Source: Lumbricus rubellus (taxonomy: Eukaryota > Annelida > Clitellata > Crassiclitellata > Lumbricidae). Taken from it: 64,000 nt of DNA. The translations under genes and the position numbers were made by a program. Below the pieces are notes generated by a model that was not told where the DNA came from, searched no databases, and saw only the letters and a program-made list of their open reading frames with translations. Position 1 is the stretch's first letter. Each line of letters starts with the position of its first letter. This document shows positions 44,041-56,400 of the stretch, one piece after another. The DNA lies in NCBI GenBank assembly GCA_945859605.1, contig OX243825.1, forward strand, positions 15,685,784 to 15,749,783, given 5' to 3'.

Positions 44041-45212
44041 TTGGTGTTCGTGTCGCAAAGTGCCAGTCGTCCACCACGTCGGCAAGATGTTTCCGTTCCA
44101 ACGTCTTATCTGCCGCCACCGCCGCGATCGAAGCTGCCGATGATGTTGCTCATTCAGGAGCCGCACTTTAGTTGCCTCTTCAGCCTGCTTCAGCAGCTGA
44201 GTAGCTTCTGTCCAAATAAGATGTTTGGCGTTAGTATTTGTCGAATTATTCACTTAAATATTGATACTTGTGATGTACTGGAATTTCATTCATTCATTCA
44301 TTCAAGTATTTATATGGCGCCTCTTTTAGGAAATTACTCAGAGGTGCTCCCGACTCCAGCACGGCCAAACAGAACAGTTTTTAAGTGTTTATATAGAATG
44401 TGTCAGAGAGTGATCTAGGGAATTTGTATGGACTCTGTAGAGGTAGTAAGTCTGTGTAGCTTTTTTGATGTTTCACAAAGTGCAAACAGTATATTGAGTT
44501 CTATGAACAGCAGTATGGTGGTTATTGGAATCACTTTGTCATTCTCATGGGCCATCTCGACGACATGTCTGTCTAGTTTTTGTGTAGTTTTTCTACTTAT
44601 CCGGGTAGGTAGTTGCTTTATAGCCAAAGTACACACTTTTGAGATTTTTGTATTGCTGTGTGTGCCTACAGACTCCTTTCTACACAGATTGCATTTGTCT
44701 ACTGGTAGTTTACATGATAGCCATGAGATGCTCCTAACCAATTTTTTTTTGCATTTAGTTCCATCTTGTATGTTAACTTTTTCAGGTCTCTGTTTTCATT
44801 GAAGTATAGCAACTTCTTGCATTTCAAACTAAATATATGACTTCATATTCTCTGGTTATGTTTGGGCAATGTTGGTTATAGCGTTGCAAGTTTTGTTTAT
44901 TCAGGATCTTCAGGAGCAGTGCAGTCTGCAGACGAAGGCCAGAGTGTTGTCGCGGAAAGTCTGGGACTTGCTGATGCTGTTGCCTACGAACGCACAGATG
45001 CTTAGTGCGATCAAGGATATTGTCGACCAGGTTAGATTGAATTGCTGTGCAACATTGCCTTTCATTTGTGCATTTCATTTGACCGAGTGGTGTGTGGGTC
45101 TTTAAAACTGCCCTGTATCAATTCACTGTCTTTGAGGAGGTGGAGGGTAGGGCGGGAAGGTAGAAGTTGAAAAAGAGGTTGAATAATGATAATAATAATG
45201 ATAATAATAATG

Positions 45213-45244
<32 letters not shown>

Positions 45245-48200
45245 TATAATAAATGTGTGTTATAATAAAATTAAAATTAAAATAATAATTCCTTTGTGAA
45301 CTGAACTACTTCGGAAAATTTTATAATAATAATAATAATAATAAGACAATTTATATAGTGCCGTAGCTCAGCCTAGGTTGAAGGAAAGGGCGCTGTACAC
45401 AGTTCAAAAGTTACTGGCAATTTATACGATTGTTTAAACAGGTGCGTCTTGAGGAAGAGTTGTTGGGGAGGAAGAGGAGGCGGTAAGATGGAGCAGAAGT
45501 TGGAGGTGTGGATAGATTAAGATGTAAAGGAAGAGTTGGAGGATGAGGAAAGGAGGAGATGAGATAGCAGAGGATGAGGTGGGGAAAGGTGGAAGAGAAA
45601 TTGAGGGAAGAGGTGGAGATGGAGGAAGAAATGGAGACTGAGCAAGGGGTGTACAGGGTTGCTGCAGTCTTTTCTTTAAGTGGTGCTTTACAATTGTTCA
45701 GTTTTGTTGTGCTTCAGAGATCTATTTAAAAGGAGGAATATTTAGTAATCGTGCGCCGAATTGTTCTTGCAGGTCAAAGGAGCCGACGGTCCAAACAGAG
45801 AACAGTGGGAAGAAATTCTGGACCCAAATCATCCGCACAAACTGATGTATTCGCTGCAGATTGTAGAAACTCTGTCAAGACCTCCGAAGTATCGACGCCC
45901 TGTGCTCAAGGTCTGTTCCTCTGTTGCAGAAGATTGTCGTTGTTTTCAATGATTTTCGTGTGATTGTTTTTGTTCGTTATTATCAGCTTCCTTCCACTGT
46001 TCGTCCAACAGATTTGATCTCTTGGTTCATTGTATTGGAGCTGCTATGGGTCAGTCTTGATCATTTGCCTCGATTGCTCCTACTCTTTGGAATGCGCCTT
46101 CTCCTTCAGCCTGGTCTACATTTCTGGTTGGTAGTCTCTCTTCCTTCTTTCTTCTCAAAGCCTGCTTGTTCTCGAGGGGCATTGTGTAATGGGTGTGCTT
46201 CTGAACGGTTCACCCTACTGCAGGCACTTTAAAAATGTGCTAATACAATAACATTACTTTTGTTGATTGTTAGTATTTTTACAGTTTTTGTGATGGAGTT
46301 CATCTAATTTATGTAGCGTCTGCTCTTCGTCGAATAAAAATGGCACTGAAGTTTTTAGAATTTTTTTTATTTGGAGCGTTTTCTTTTAATTTGTAGGCCA
46401 CTTCTGTTCCAAGTCGTTCGTCCAATGAAGAACCAGAAGAGACAAATTCTGTTGACGCACCGGAGGAAATCTGGAGCCGCAAGGTCTGGTATTTTATTGA
46501 ATCTGACTCCTTGCCCAGCGTAATTTAATAATAATAATAATGACAATTTATATGGCGCCATAACACGGCCATACCGCTACAAGGGTCTCACAAACAGCTA
46601 AGCAAATAGATAAGTTTCAGTCCACTGAGGCGGCCAATCTGATGTACGGTGGAAGACTGTTCCAGCATCTCCTACTCTGTCTGGTCTCACTGTCTTCTTC
46701 TCTCTTTCTGGTTTTCTGGATTACAGACTTGGCCCTCAATTTGATGTCCGTGACATGATGCAGAGCTTGTGAATAAGCTGGTACCCTGGTCTTGACTTTC
46801 GGGTTGCAATTCTACAAATTTTGCTGCTCTTTTACTATTGCTTACTCTCTTGTGAGTGGAGGAAGTGAGTCAGCCTTTGTTTGTATGTGCACTTGTTATA
46901 GCGCCCCTTCAAGCTCTCCCTACTCAGAGGCGCTCCCGAATGCAGAGTGGACACTGCATCAGAGTTTCATGCCGAAGCACTGAGCAATTGTGAGTGAAGG
47001 TCTTGCCCAAGGTCCTTACGCGGCAAGGTGGATTCGAACATTATGAGGTAACTATCAAACTTGAGCCCTTGCAGATTCTTTGCACCGATGTCTTTCAACC
47101 GTGCAGCCAAGCCTTGGAGAGAAGTGGTTTTGTTATTGGTGGGTTGGAAGTGAAGCTCATGGTGGCAATGGTGCTTTTAATTCACATTTTTGCTTAACCC
47201 TTTAATGCCGAGATGGTAGTAAATGGTATGGGAAATTCTATACCCTTCGGCATTAAAGGGTTAACTGATTGTTTCTTGATTTTCAGTTTACGGACTGTGG
47301 TGGATTGAGCCATCTGTACTCGATTTTCATGTCTAGTCATCTGCTATCGAAAGAAGGAGATCATCAGAATGAAGTAGGTGTTTACTTTGCACATATATGC
47401 AATAATATTGTTGTTTGTTGTATTGGTTTACTCATGGATTGCGTTTTGTCTTCTGAATCTATATGTTACATAGTATATTCAGCATTCACATAGTGTTTTT
47501 CTGTTTGGATTTACCCGGTATATATTTTTCAATTTAGCATTGTTCTTTATTTTTTTAAACAATGGTAAAGGATCTTCGATTATGCAGGTGTCTGCTTTTA
47601 GGCAAATTAAGTTTTATATTATTCGGTTCAATTGTTTCCATTGTGATGTTTTCTGTTTAGTGTTGAATTATGCTACTGGACTCTAGTTGACTGACTCAAC
47701 AGACTGATCAATTCAGTCGGCTCGTTCAAATCAGAACTCAAGACTTGTTTATTTTGGCAAAGTCGATTGTGCTGTTAGCTATTTGCGGGGCGCCCTTGTT
47801 ATGGCGCCATAGAAATTGTCCTTGTTAATATTATGTTATTGTGGGGCGCGGTGGTGTAGTGGTGGCGTCATTGCCTTGGAGCCGGAAGGTTCGAATCCAC
47901 CTCGCCGCGTAGGGACCTTGGGCAAGTCCTTCACTCACAATTGCTCAGCGCTTCGGTGTGAAACTCCGATGCAGTGTCTGCTCTGCATTCGGGAGCGCCT
48001 CTGAGTAGAGACAGAGCTTGAAGGGGCGCTATAACAAGTGCACATGCAAACAAAACAAACCCTTGTTATGGCACGATAGAAATTATCCTTGTTTTTATTA
48101 TGTTATTAATTTTCTGTTGTGTGTAATTCTTTGGTTTCTTTTCTTCTTCGCAGTGGTTGCAGGATTGTCTTGCCTATCTGTTGCGGCTGCTCAGTCAGTT

Positions 48201-51200
48201 TGCAGTTGTGCCTTCGGACGTTGACAGTCAGGACGAGGTGTTTGATCTTCAGGAAAGTCCGACGAAGAAGGTTCGAAAGCATCGCGTACAAGAGAAGCTG
48301 GTGGTGCCACGTCTGAATCGGGTAAAATCATAGAAATATTTTGGCCATTGTTTCCTTCTTTTGTGTGCTTTGTCTGGATTAGTTAGACCTTCATATAGCT
48401 GTTAGGAAAGGCCTACCAGAAAATCAGAATAGGACTCTTGTAACATAAGATTTTTGCTATTAACATAGCATGTGCATCCTGAAACTGTAGTTTTCAAGTT
48501 TCGTGGTTTGAAGTGTTCTTGAGTAGTAACCTTGAAGCAGTGCTATTATAAATCTATGCAATGAATCAATAAATAAAATATACAATTTGATAGAACTCTT
48601 GAGCTCTATTTCTTCTTGCCTTTCAAACACATGGATATCTACCTGCATCTTCACCTTGCATCTAACTACCTGCACCTCAGATTTTCATTTCGGTGTAACC
48701 AAGCTCTTGACATCACACATTTAATTGATTGATTGATAATAATAATAATGGTGCTATTCTGTAGTGACAAAATGAATCATCAGGTATGAATTTTGCGTAC
48801 GCTTTTATTGCAAATATATTTAATCCGAACATTTTGCGTGGTATTTTTTGAAATATGTATGTTTGAAATGTGTAGACGATTTTGTCGATGATGGATGTCG
48901 AGATCGTCATTCAACTTCTGATGGACATCATGTACGAAGCGGCGCTTCCGAGGTGAGAGTCTGCGAATGAGGAAACAGACGTGCATCCAGCACGGACTGA
49001 ATCTAGTCTTGGACTTCTGTTATGTTGTTGTGATAAATATTGCATCATGAGCAGAGTGATGACTGAATGGTAAAACACAGGCATGAAGAAATTTAAAGAT
49101 TTGGGCTTGATACCCGCTAGCTCCATAAGAGTGATTCACCCTTATGGGGCTAGCGGGTATCAAGCCCAAATCCTTAGTTGTGATGGTAAAATGGGGGAGC
49201 CGTAGGACGGATTGGTACTCGACAGCCTGCCATTGTTATTATTACAGGAAGATTTAAATACATAACAGATGTCTTTTAAGCTAAATATGCATATACCTTG
49301 TCTACAAAACGAGAAATGTTTCAGTGGTCTACACCAGGTTGACTACAAAGTACTTACTGTACTGTCTTGCCTAATGAATGGAATGACGACATTTGTGCTG
49401 ATGTCCTCTGAAACCCAATCGTTCAGTCAATCAATCAGTCAATCAATCATGCAAGTATCTAAGAAACCTTGATTGTATATGATTTAAGACTGTGATGAAA
49501 TGGTTAACGTGGTTCCCTGTTGATAATGTTAAGCTTTGTGCTTCTTTTAAGGCGAGACTGCAACCAGTGGCCGTCGACATCTTGGGGTCACGTGGAGGTC
49601 ATCCATTACGCCATGCTGTTTCTTGTATCCGTGGCGTATACTTGCGAGATTGCTCAGCCGATACTCTGCAGCAATCCCAACTTCAGTCGATGGCTGAAAC
49701 GACTGACTTTGGAAGCACCCGAGGTACAAAAAAGTTTCTGTCGTTTATTTCGGGATTTATTGTTATTTAATGGATTGTGATTGAGCAGATTTGATCAATT
49801 ACTTTGTCAATGCATATCGTGACAGCATCTTGATGAGGCTTTATGGGCTATATAATTGTTTCAATCCACATACAATAGGCATACATACATCAATAATTAT
49901 ATATTGTAGCGACTAGTTGATTCTTTATCAGAGTAAAAATGTTGGATTAAAAAAAATTCTTCTCATAGTGCCTTTCTTCACTGTAATTGCCATCTCCTCG
50001 ATTCTCATATCCACTGTTCCCCTGCTTATGCATAGAGTTTCAAATTAATAAGTAAGTAAAACACGACCCCCAATGACAAGATCCTGACACATAATAAGAC
50101 TCATGCATGTAATCGTGGATTGATTATTGATCATTGTTCTAAGGTAACGGTAAGCGTGTGTCTAATCTAACAACTGATTTTATAATAGATTCTCTGACTT
50201 ACCACTGACTTATCTTTGCCGCCTTTCAGCCGCCAGTACGACAGGAGGCGTGTCAAGGTCTCTACAAACTCTGTCTTGGTCGTCGGTCAGATGGATACAC
50301 GGGATACATCTATCTGATACCTGTCCTCGCCAATCTGCTGATTAGTCTGGACGATGCCAACAAAATGAAGTCGGTCAGAAAAATGGTACGTTCAGACTTG
50401 GTTCGAATCACTTGCGTCCGCTGTTGTGAAGTCTAAATCATTTTGACCACCATGCTTTGTCGTAGTTAGATGTCAGCATTTGTCATGCCATGTAAACCAA
50501 AGTGCAGTGTAAGTAGTTGTCATCATAGGAACATGATTTTATTGGATTTAGGATTATGTGGGTTTTTTTAACGTTTGACTTTTGATTGACTCTGTAGATG
50601 TTGTACGTTTATACCCCATGTTTGTGCACCAAAATGCGGGTTCCAATTGGTAAATAAAAGAATAATATTCTTATCTTATCTTAAAGTGCTGTGAATGTTG
50701 CTGTGAAGGTGTACTGGTCTTGAGCTTAACATTCCAATCAAAGATCCTAGATGATGGGGAATTGAGAAACTAAATTAGACTGGACTGGTAAATATTGTAT
50801 TGTCGAGATTTATAAATGTTGTCTGGTGTTGTGCCAGCTGTTTAAATATATATAGCAGGTGAATTTTTTCGATGAGGAAGAAATAGGAGCTGGGCATTCA
50901 TTATCCAGCCTCACCGTGTTGTAAGTTGTAAATTGTTTTCCCGCGTAATGTTGGCTCAAATTAAAGAAATTCAAAACAGGTTTCAGTGTGTAGGATTTAC
51001 GTGTTGGAATGTAAATATTTCCAAAGGCTTTGTTTGGTTTATTTTTTGAAATGTAGTCACAGGAGGAGAAGGAGCCGAATGGTCCGGGATGTCGTGACTA
51101 CTTCTGGCTGCTCTGTCACTTGGTTGATGGTATCAGCAAGGAAGATGCAGAGAACAGCTGGGAACAGGTATTCTATTGGGCTGCACTCGGCTCTTTTGTT

Positions 51201-52974
51201 TAGTGGCAATAATATTGAGTAATACGCTGCTCAATATGGTCAGTAGCACGTATTGTATTGATATTCTATTATATATTATTACTCTCTCTTCGAGTCTGAC
51301 TGTGTGTTTGTGTTTTCTAGATTGACTATGTACTTGCATATCTGTATTATTGGATATTGCTGTTAGGCAATTTAACAGTTGCGTCACTGAAGAAAAATAG
51401 ATATATAATTAATTATTTTTATAGCCAGTACTTATTTTCTTTAAGGAAGCGCATCTATGATTATGTTCTGTATGCAGTGCTGCTGTTAACTCTGTCATCT
51501 AATTAATTGCATAAATATAGTGGCAAATGATATTGCAGGACATCACATTTAAATTCATAACTTGTGATTGTTAATTTCTGCAAAATAGATGTTTAGTTTG
51601 AGGAAATGTGCTTTAGTTTGAGGAAATGCGCTTTAGGCTACAAATTCAGATTTCTTGCAGTTCATTTTCAGTAAGTAATGGAATATGGCAATACGAGTTT
51701 TTGATTGATATTTTCAGGAAGGAGGTCTGCACGATCTGAACGTTCTTGCCAAACGCATCGCCGATCACATCACGAATCGTCCTTACCTCGAGAAGCATCA
51801 CAACACAAACGAGGATGATGGTCTCATTGGGTTTCTGCGTCTTGCCACAGCCGTTATGAAGCACAATCCACCATTCAAAGCATCACCTAACGGACAGGTC
51901 TGTGCAACGGTTTCATTATATGACACATTCTATAATAAACACTTAAAAACTGTTTTGTTTGGCCGTGCTGGAGTCGGGAGCACCTCTGAGTAGTTTTCTT
52001 GAAGAGTCGCTATATAAATACTTGAATGAATGAATGAATGAATTCCTGGCATCTGCTTCTTAAGGCACCATGTTTAAGTTGATGCCATGGGCTGGTGACA
52101 CAAGTTTGTTTATTGAAAATTGTAATTGTAATCGTACATTTATATAGCGCCCCTTCAAGAGAACTCCTCAGAGGCGCTCCCGACCTGACACCAAACCAAA
52201 ATCAAAGAGAATGTTTTGTTCAAACGCTTGCGGAAAATTGGCACCTTGCCAACTTAGCTTTGAGTACACTGACTTGTTGACTCGGTGGGAAGATGAGATT
52301 GCAAGGGAGAAGACTGGCCTGGTAAGCTGAGACCGAGAAAATGAAGTCACTGACGTTTAATTCCATTTGCTGTCTTAGTTCTGACTTTTAAAAGCAAAAT
52401 GCACTTCTTCTTCTTATTGAAACATTGTAATTGACAAACTTGGCAACTTGGCTTAGAAGAAAATATGTTGTCCTGTTTTTTTATGGTGCTCCCTGTTTTT
52501 TATTAGGTTAAGTTACAGAACCATGGCAGATTCATTTGTAAGTTTGCATTTTAATTAGATTCATTTGTAAGTTTGCATTTCAATTAGATTCATTTGTAAG
52601 TTTTGCATTTTTAATTAGATTCTTTTGTAATTTTGCATTTTAATTAGATTCATTTGTAAGTTTGCATTTCAGTTAGATTCATTTGTAAGTTTTGCATTTG
52701 AATTAGATTCCATTGAAAGTTTGCAATTTAATTAGATTCCTTTTATAAATTTGCATGTTAATTAGATGGATTGAATTATGCTTGTTGCAGACATTCCTAG
52801 TCGACAGTTTCAAGTGCTTGTTTGCACTTCCGTCGCAGAAGATGCGATATCTTCCGAAATGTAAATCTCAGAACGCTCGAACAGCGGCCTACGATCTGTT
52901 GGTCGAGTTAGCGAAGGGAAATGTAGACAACTACGTCATTCTTCACGAAATGGTCATGCAGCAACATCATAAGG
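44041..52974 (+). CDS. USP34: USP34 exons 24-35
   Basis: Exons: 44041-44229, 44905-45030, 45773-45910, 46397-46483, 47287-47373, 48154-48321, 48876-48952, 49552-49723, 50230-50385, 51057-51167, 51718-51897, 52791-52974. Landmarks are PMMLLIQEPH, LSRKVWDLLMLLPT, HKLMYSLQIVE, CGGLSHLYSIF, WLQDCLAYLLRLLSQFAV, YAMLFLVSVAY, CQGLYKLCLG, GCRDYFWLLCHLVD, EDDGLIGFLRLATAVMKH, CKSQNARTAAYDLLVE. This is the helical region just before the protease domain. Exon 27 encodes a Ser/Glu-rich linker and is the least conserved. A phase-incompatible extra exon at 50859-50920 is treated separately. Confidence 0.88.
44285..44400 (-). mobile_element. SINE 3' module
   Basis: ATTCATTCATTCATTC, AGTATTTATATGGCGCCTCTTTTAGG..CAGAGGTGCTCCCGAC..AACAGTTTTTAAG. 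Confidence 0.7.
45185..45345. repeat. (AAT)n arrays
   Basis: ATAATAATAATGATAATA repeats in two blocks are followed by GACAATTTATATAGTGCCG, another SINE-type start. Purine-rich GAGGA sequence fills 45440-45660. Confidence 0.85.
46060..46255 (+). mobile_element. LINE 3' fragment with SINE-like tail
   Basis: It contains a frameshifted version of the TLWNALP..FFSKPACSR type C-terminus and ends GGTTCACCCTACTGCAGGCACTTTAAAAATGTGC. That is the same tail logic as the minus-strand copy at 40785-41005. Confidence 0.5.
46520..46650 (-). mobile_element. SINE-like tail with (AAT)n
   Basis: AATAATAATAATGACAATTTATATGGCGCCATAACACGG, a variant of the tail module. Confidence 0.5.
46876..47040 (-). mobile_element. 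tRNA-derived SINE, head missing
   Basis: It runs from TTTGTATGTGCACTTGTTATAGCGCCCC to the B box complement GGATTCGAAC, where it stops. The tRNA head is lost. Confidence 0.85.
47194..47264. mobile_element. piggyBac-like mini-MITE, 71 bp
   Basis: TTAACCCTTTAATGCCGAG..TCGGCATTAAAGGGTTAA with TTAA at both edges, 23 bp before USP34 exon 28. Confidence 0.8.
47842..48059 (+). mobile_element. tRNA-derived SINE, best preserved copy
   Basis: A box TGGTGTAGTGG (47852-47862) and B box GGTTCGAATCC (47888-47898) both fit the RNA polymerase III consensus. The body has CACTCACAATTGCTCAGCGC and GAAACTCCGATGCAGTG. The 3' module is GGGAGCGCCTCTGAGTAGAG..CTTGAAGGGGCGCTATAACAAG. It is flanked by about 49 bp of direct repeat (47793-47841 and 48060-48108) lying in an older LINE tail. 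Confidence 0.92.
49098..49172. repeat. Near-perfect 32-bp hairpin, 11-nt loop (USP34 intron 30)
   Basis: 49098-49129 and 49141-49172 are inverted copies with one difference, which would be a G-U pair in plus-strand RNA. The arm contains GGCTTGATACCCGC, which resembles a decayed B box, so the source may be a tRNA-type SINE in inverted pairs. Confidence 0.8.
51955..52045 (+). mobile_element. SINE 3' module
   Basis: TTTGGCCGTGCTGGAGTCGGGAGCACCTCTGAGTAG..CTTGAAGAGTCGCTATATAAATACTTGAATGAATGAATG. Confidence 0.75.
52125..52340 (-). mobile_element. SINE-like element
   Basis: ACATTTATATAGCGCCCCTTCAAGAG..CAGAGGCGCTCCCGACC, then a body to about 52340. Confidence 0.65.
52530..52765. repeat. About 29-bp minisatellite before exon 35
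   Basis: The unit is TAGATTCATTTGTAAGTTTGCATTT plus CAAT/TAAT, with about 8 copies that become more diverged towards the exon. It ends 25 bp before the exon 35 acceptor. Confidence 0.9.
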
Positions 52975-53229
52975 GTAAGAGCTCATATTTTTAAACCCTG
53001 TTGATGAGTGTACTGTGAGCTAAAAGTTACTGGAAAACCAATTAGAACTCGTCTTGGAGCGTACATCTGAATAACTTTTGGTGATATGTGCAAGTTTTCA
53101 TCGTTTGTTGACACCTCTTGGATTAAGGGATCCCTGACATTTGGGTTGGGAAAATTGATTGCTTAACTCTATTCTTTTGTACAGTGCTCAGTGTTGTTGC
53201 TTTCTTTCCTATTGTGCTGAGTCTGAAAC

Positions 53230-53309
53230 TTAACCCTTTACCCGTTTGCCCCGAGAATATCCGCTGAAAACACAGGCTTAACGAGGAAAATGAACGGGCA
53301 AAGGGTTAA
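53230..53309. mobile_element. piggyBac-like mini-MITE, 80 bp, third subtype
   Basis: TTAACCCTTTACCCGTTTGCC at the left and GAACGGGCAAAGGGTTAA at the right, with TTAA edges. The left end resembles 59113-59140 (TTAACCTCTTACCCGTTTGACC). Confidence 0.75.
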
Positions 53310-53480
53310 TTCATAATTATTAGTGTTGCAATGTAGCAAATCATTTTTAGATGAGATATAGTCACTGGTCAATATTTGCTTATTTATTCCAGTGGTTGAT
53401 TTTTTTGATTGTTGGTAATTGATTGTTGACTGATTGCATCAGTAATTGATTTTCTGTTGTTGATTGTTTCCTCGTTTCAG

Positions 53481-56400
53481 ATTCCCATCTGCCGTACACG
53501 TGGGACTCGTGGCCACACGACGAAGAGCGAGCCAAGTGTGGTTACGTCGGCCTGACAAACCTCGGTGCCACCTGTTACTTGGCCACATGTATGCAGCATC
53601 TGTACATGATTCCTGAAGCCAGAAAGTCTGTGCTTGAAGCCAAGGTAAGTGTGTCTGATATTCATTAGACATTCTGTTTTTGTTTCATTAGCTCTTTGTA
53701 CTTTCTCTGCCTATCTTCTTTAAATCTTCAATGATGAGAGTGTGCTAAAGACGACTGGGAAAAACCAATGCAGCCTCATTGTTAAGTGATCGACATTTGA
53801 ATCCATTTTTTTGACTTTGATTTTGTGTTATGAAGTTGTGAACCCATTCTTCTCATGAAAGGTAAGTATGTGAATCCATGCTTACAATTACCTGAACTTC
53901 TCAAAGGGTTTTGCTCTAAAGTGATGTATACATAATATGTAATTTATGGCCGTTTATGTAGCACATTATGGTACTTACACCTCCACAGATGTGCAAAGGT
54001 GATTAGAATCTTAGAAAATTGCAAAGGTGATCTGGAACATTGCAATGATGATCTAGAACATTGCAAAGGTGGTCCCATTGATAAGTTTTGAAGCATGTTT
54101 TATGTTGTTCTGATGATGTTTATTATGCTGAATATGTTTATGTTGTAGCTTTTACATTAGTAGTTATTTGAAAAATCGTGTTTCTTTTCTTTTATCCTCC
54201 TATTGTTAACGACATCAAGTGCTTGTCATTAGAACCCGTGCGCTTTTAATTTTCGCTGCAGTGTTCGGGTGACGATCGTCACGAAGGTACGCTGATGGAG
54301 CTGAAGAAGATGTTCACGTATTTGCTGGAGAGCGAGAGAAAGGCATACAATCCATTCAGTTTCTGCAAGGTCTACACGATGGACCATCAGCCGTTGAACA
54401 CCGGCGAACAGAAGGACATGACGGAATTCTTCACCGATCTTATCACGAAACTCGAGGAAATGGGATCGGATCTTGTACGTACATGTTCATCTTATCCGTA
54501 CATGTTCATCTTATCCGTACATGTTCATCTTATCCGTACATGTTCATCTTATCCGTGCATGTTCATCTTATCCGCACCTGTTCGTCTTGTACGTACATGT
54601 TCATCTTATCCGTACATGTTCGTCTTATCCGTACATGTTCATCTTATCCGTACATGTTCATCTTATCCGCACCTGTTCATCTGTTCTTCTTATCTGCTGC
54701 CTTTGAAATAGTTTGACAATGTTTGTTTGTGTGTGGACTTGTTATAGCGCCCCTTCAAGCTCTCTCTACTCAGAGGCGCTCCCGAATGCAGAGTGGACAC
54801 TGCATCAGAGTTTCACGCCGAAGCGCTGAGCAATTGTGAGTGAAGGACTTGCCCAAGGTCCTTACGCGGCGAGGTGTATTTGAACCTCGAACCTTTCGGC
54901 TCCAAGGCAATGACGCCACCACTACACCACCGCGCCGTACAATGATGCTGATGATGTCCATTGTTTGATGTCTAATTTGTCTATGGTTTGATTCCATTGT
55001 TTGTAATTCTTTTTTTGCCCTAGGTACTTTATTCCCACAGGGAATAATGAGATTATACATAATTGTTATTATTTCTGGAATATTTAATGTTTTTTATGGT
55101 TGTCTAGAAACTTCAAGAAGTTTATAATAATCAGAAATATATGTACATGCAATTGAATCTTTTCTTGAATTTCGTGGCCACTCGAGAGTTTAGTGAAGTT
55201 GTTTGAGTTTGCAGGTGTGTTTTGGCTACAGTTATGTGTTTTTGGTTCATTTTCTTCTTAGTGCACCTTGACTCTTTGCTAGTAATTAAACTATTTGACA
55301 TACTCACAGAAATACTGTTCTTAATTGCAGAAACGATTGGTGAAAACCTTGTTTGGTGGTGTTATCACAAACAATGTAGTGTCATTGGTGAGTAGATGAA
55401 CAATTAGACACATCTGTGCAAGTGGTGTGTCAAAGATGGCCATATGTTTGTCTTGTATGTCATTTTCAGTCAATTAGTCGATCATGTGCAGATTATTTCT
55501 CGTTAATTTTTCTTCTTCCACCCTTCTGGTGTGACTTATTACCAAATGCACCTAGTGTGCATTTTCTTAAAGTTGCATTTCCAACTGTCTTAAAATTATA
55601 TTTTTCGATTGTTATGCAGCATATTTATGTATTGTTGATATATGGAATTTAATGCTAGGAGGTGAATGCACAAGGTGAACGCTAGGAGTTTAATTGAATA
55701 GTATTAATGAAATGACATTAGGAACAGATAATCTGATTATCTGAACGACAAATACTCTCATTTCATTGAAGAGCTTATAGTACTGAACAACTCGTAGCGT
55801 ATTCTATGTTTCTGTCTAGTCAAGTGTTTGAAAAAATTTGTCTTATATTTATCATGACCTTATGCAAATGATTTGGTTTCAATGCTTCATATGAAGTGCT
55901 GTTGGTGTTTTAGGACTGTCCTCACGTTAGTCGAACGAAAGAAGAATTCTATACAATTCGTTGTCAGGTGTCGGATATGAAGAATCTCTATGTGAGTCTT
56001 ACGGTTATGGTTGCATGTTATTTCCATGTTTGTTTCCATATTGTATATTTTTATGACATTTTCAGCTAGAAAACGTCTTGTAGCTCGAGGCGTTATTTTG
56101 GTGAAATAAAGTCAATGGTTTCTGTGGTTGGTTAAGTTGATGATGGCACCTAACTTTATGATTTGCTGTTTTTCTAGTCTAGGCTTTATAACTCACTGTT
56201 GTAGCTTTTGACATGCACGCTTTTGTTACGGCGCCGAACCGAACATACCCATACACCACCGTGCCCCACAGTGTTATCTGTGACACACATGCATTGGATA
56301 TAGACTTTTTAATATTTGTAGCATGATTTGGTGCTCCATATGGGACATGGCTCCTGAATCATGAAAATGAAATGGTAGCGTAGAATTGACATTGTACATG

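Noticed and set aside
47842..47915. Apparent tRNA gene (good A and B boxes)
   Set aside because: The sequence continues into the conserved SINE body and recurs many times; no proper acceptor stem, so it is a SINE head.
53230..53309. Rho-independent-like terminator or bacterial hairpin
   Set aside because: TTAA at both edges and relatives elsewhere show it is a small transposon-type palindrome in a eukaryotic intron.
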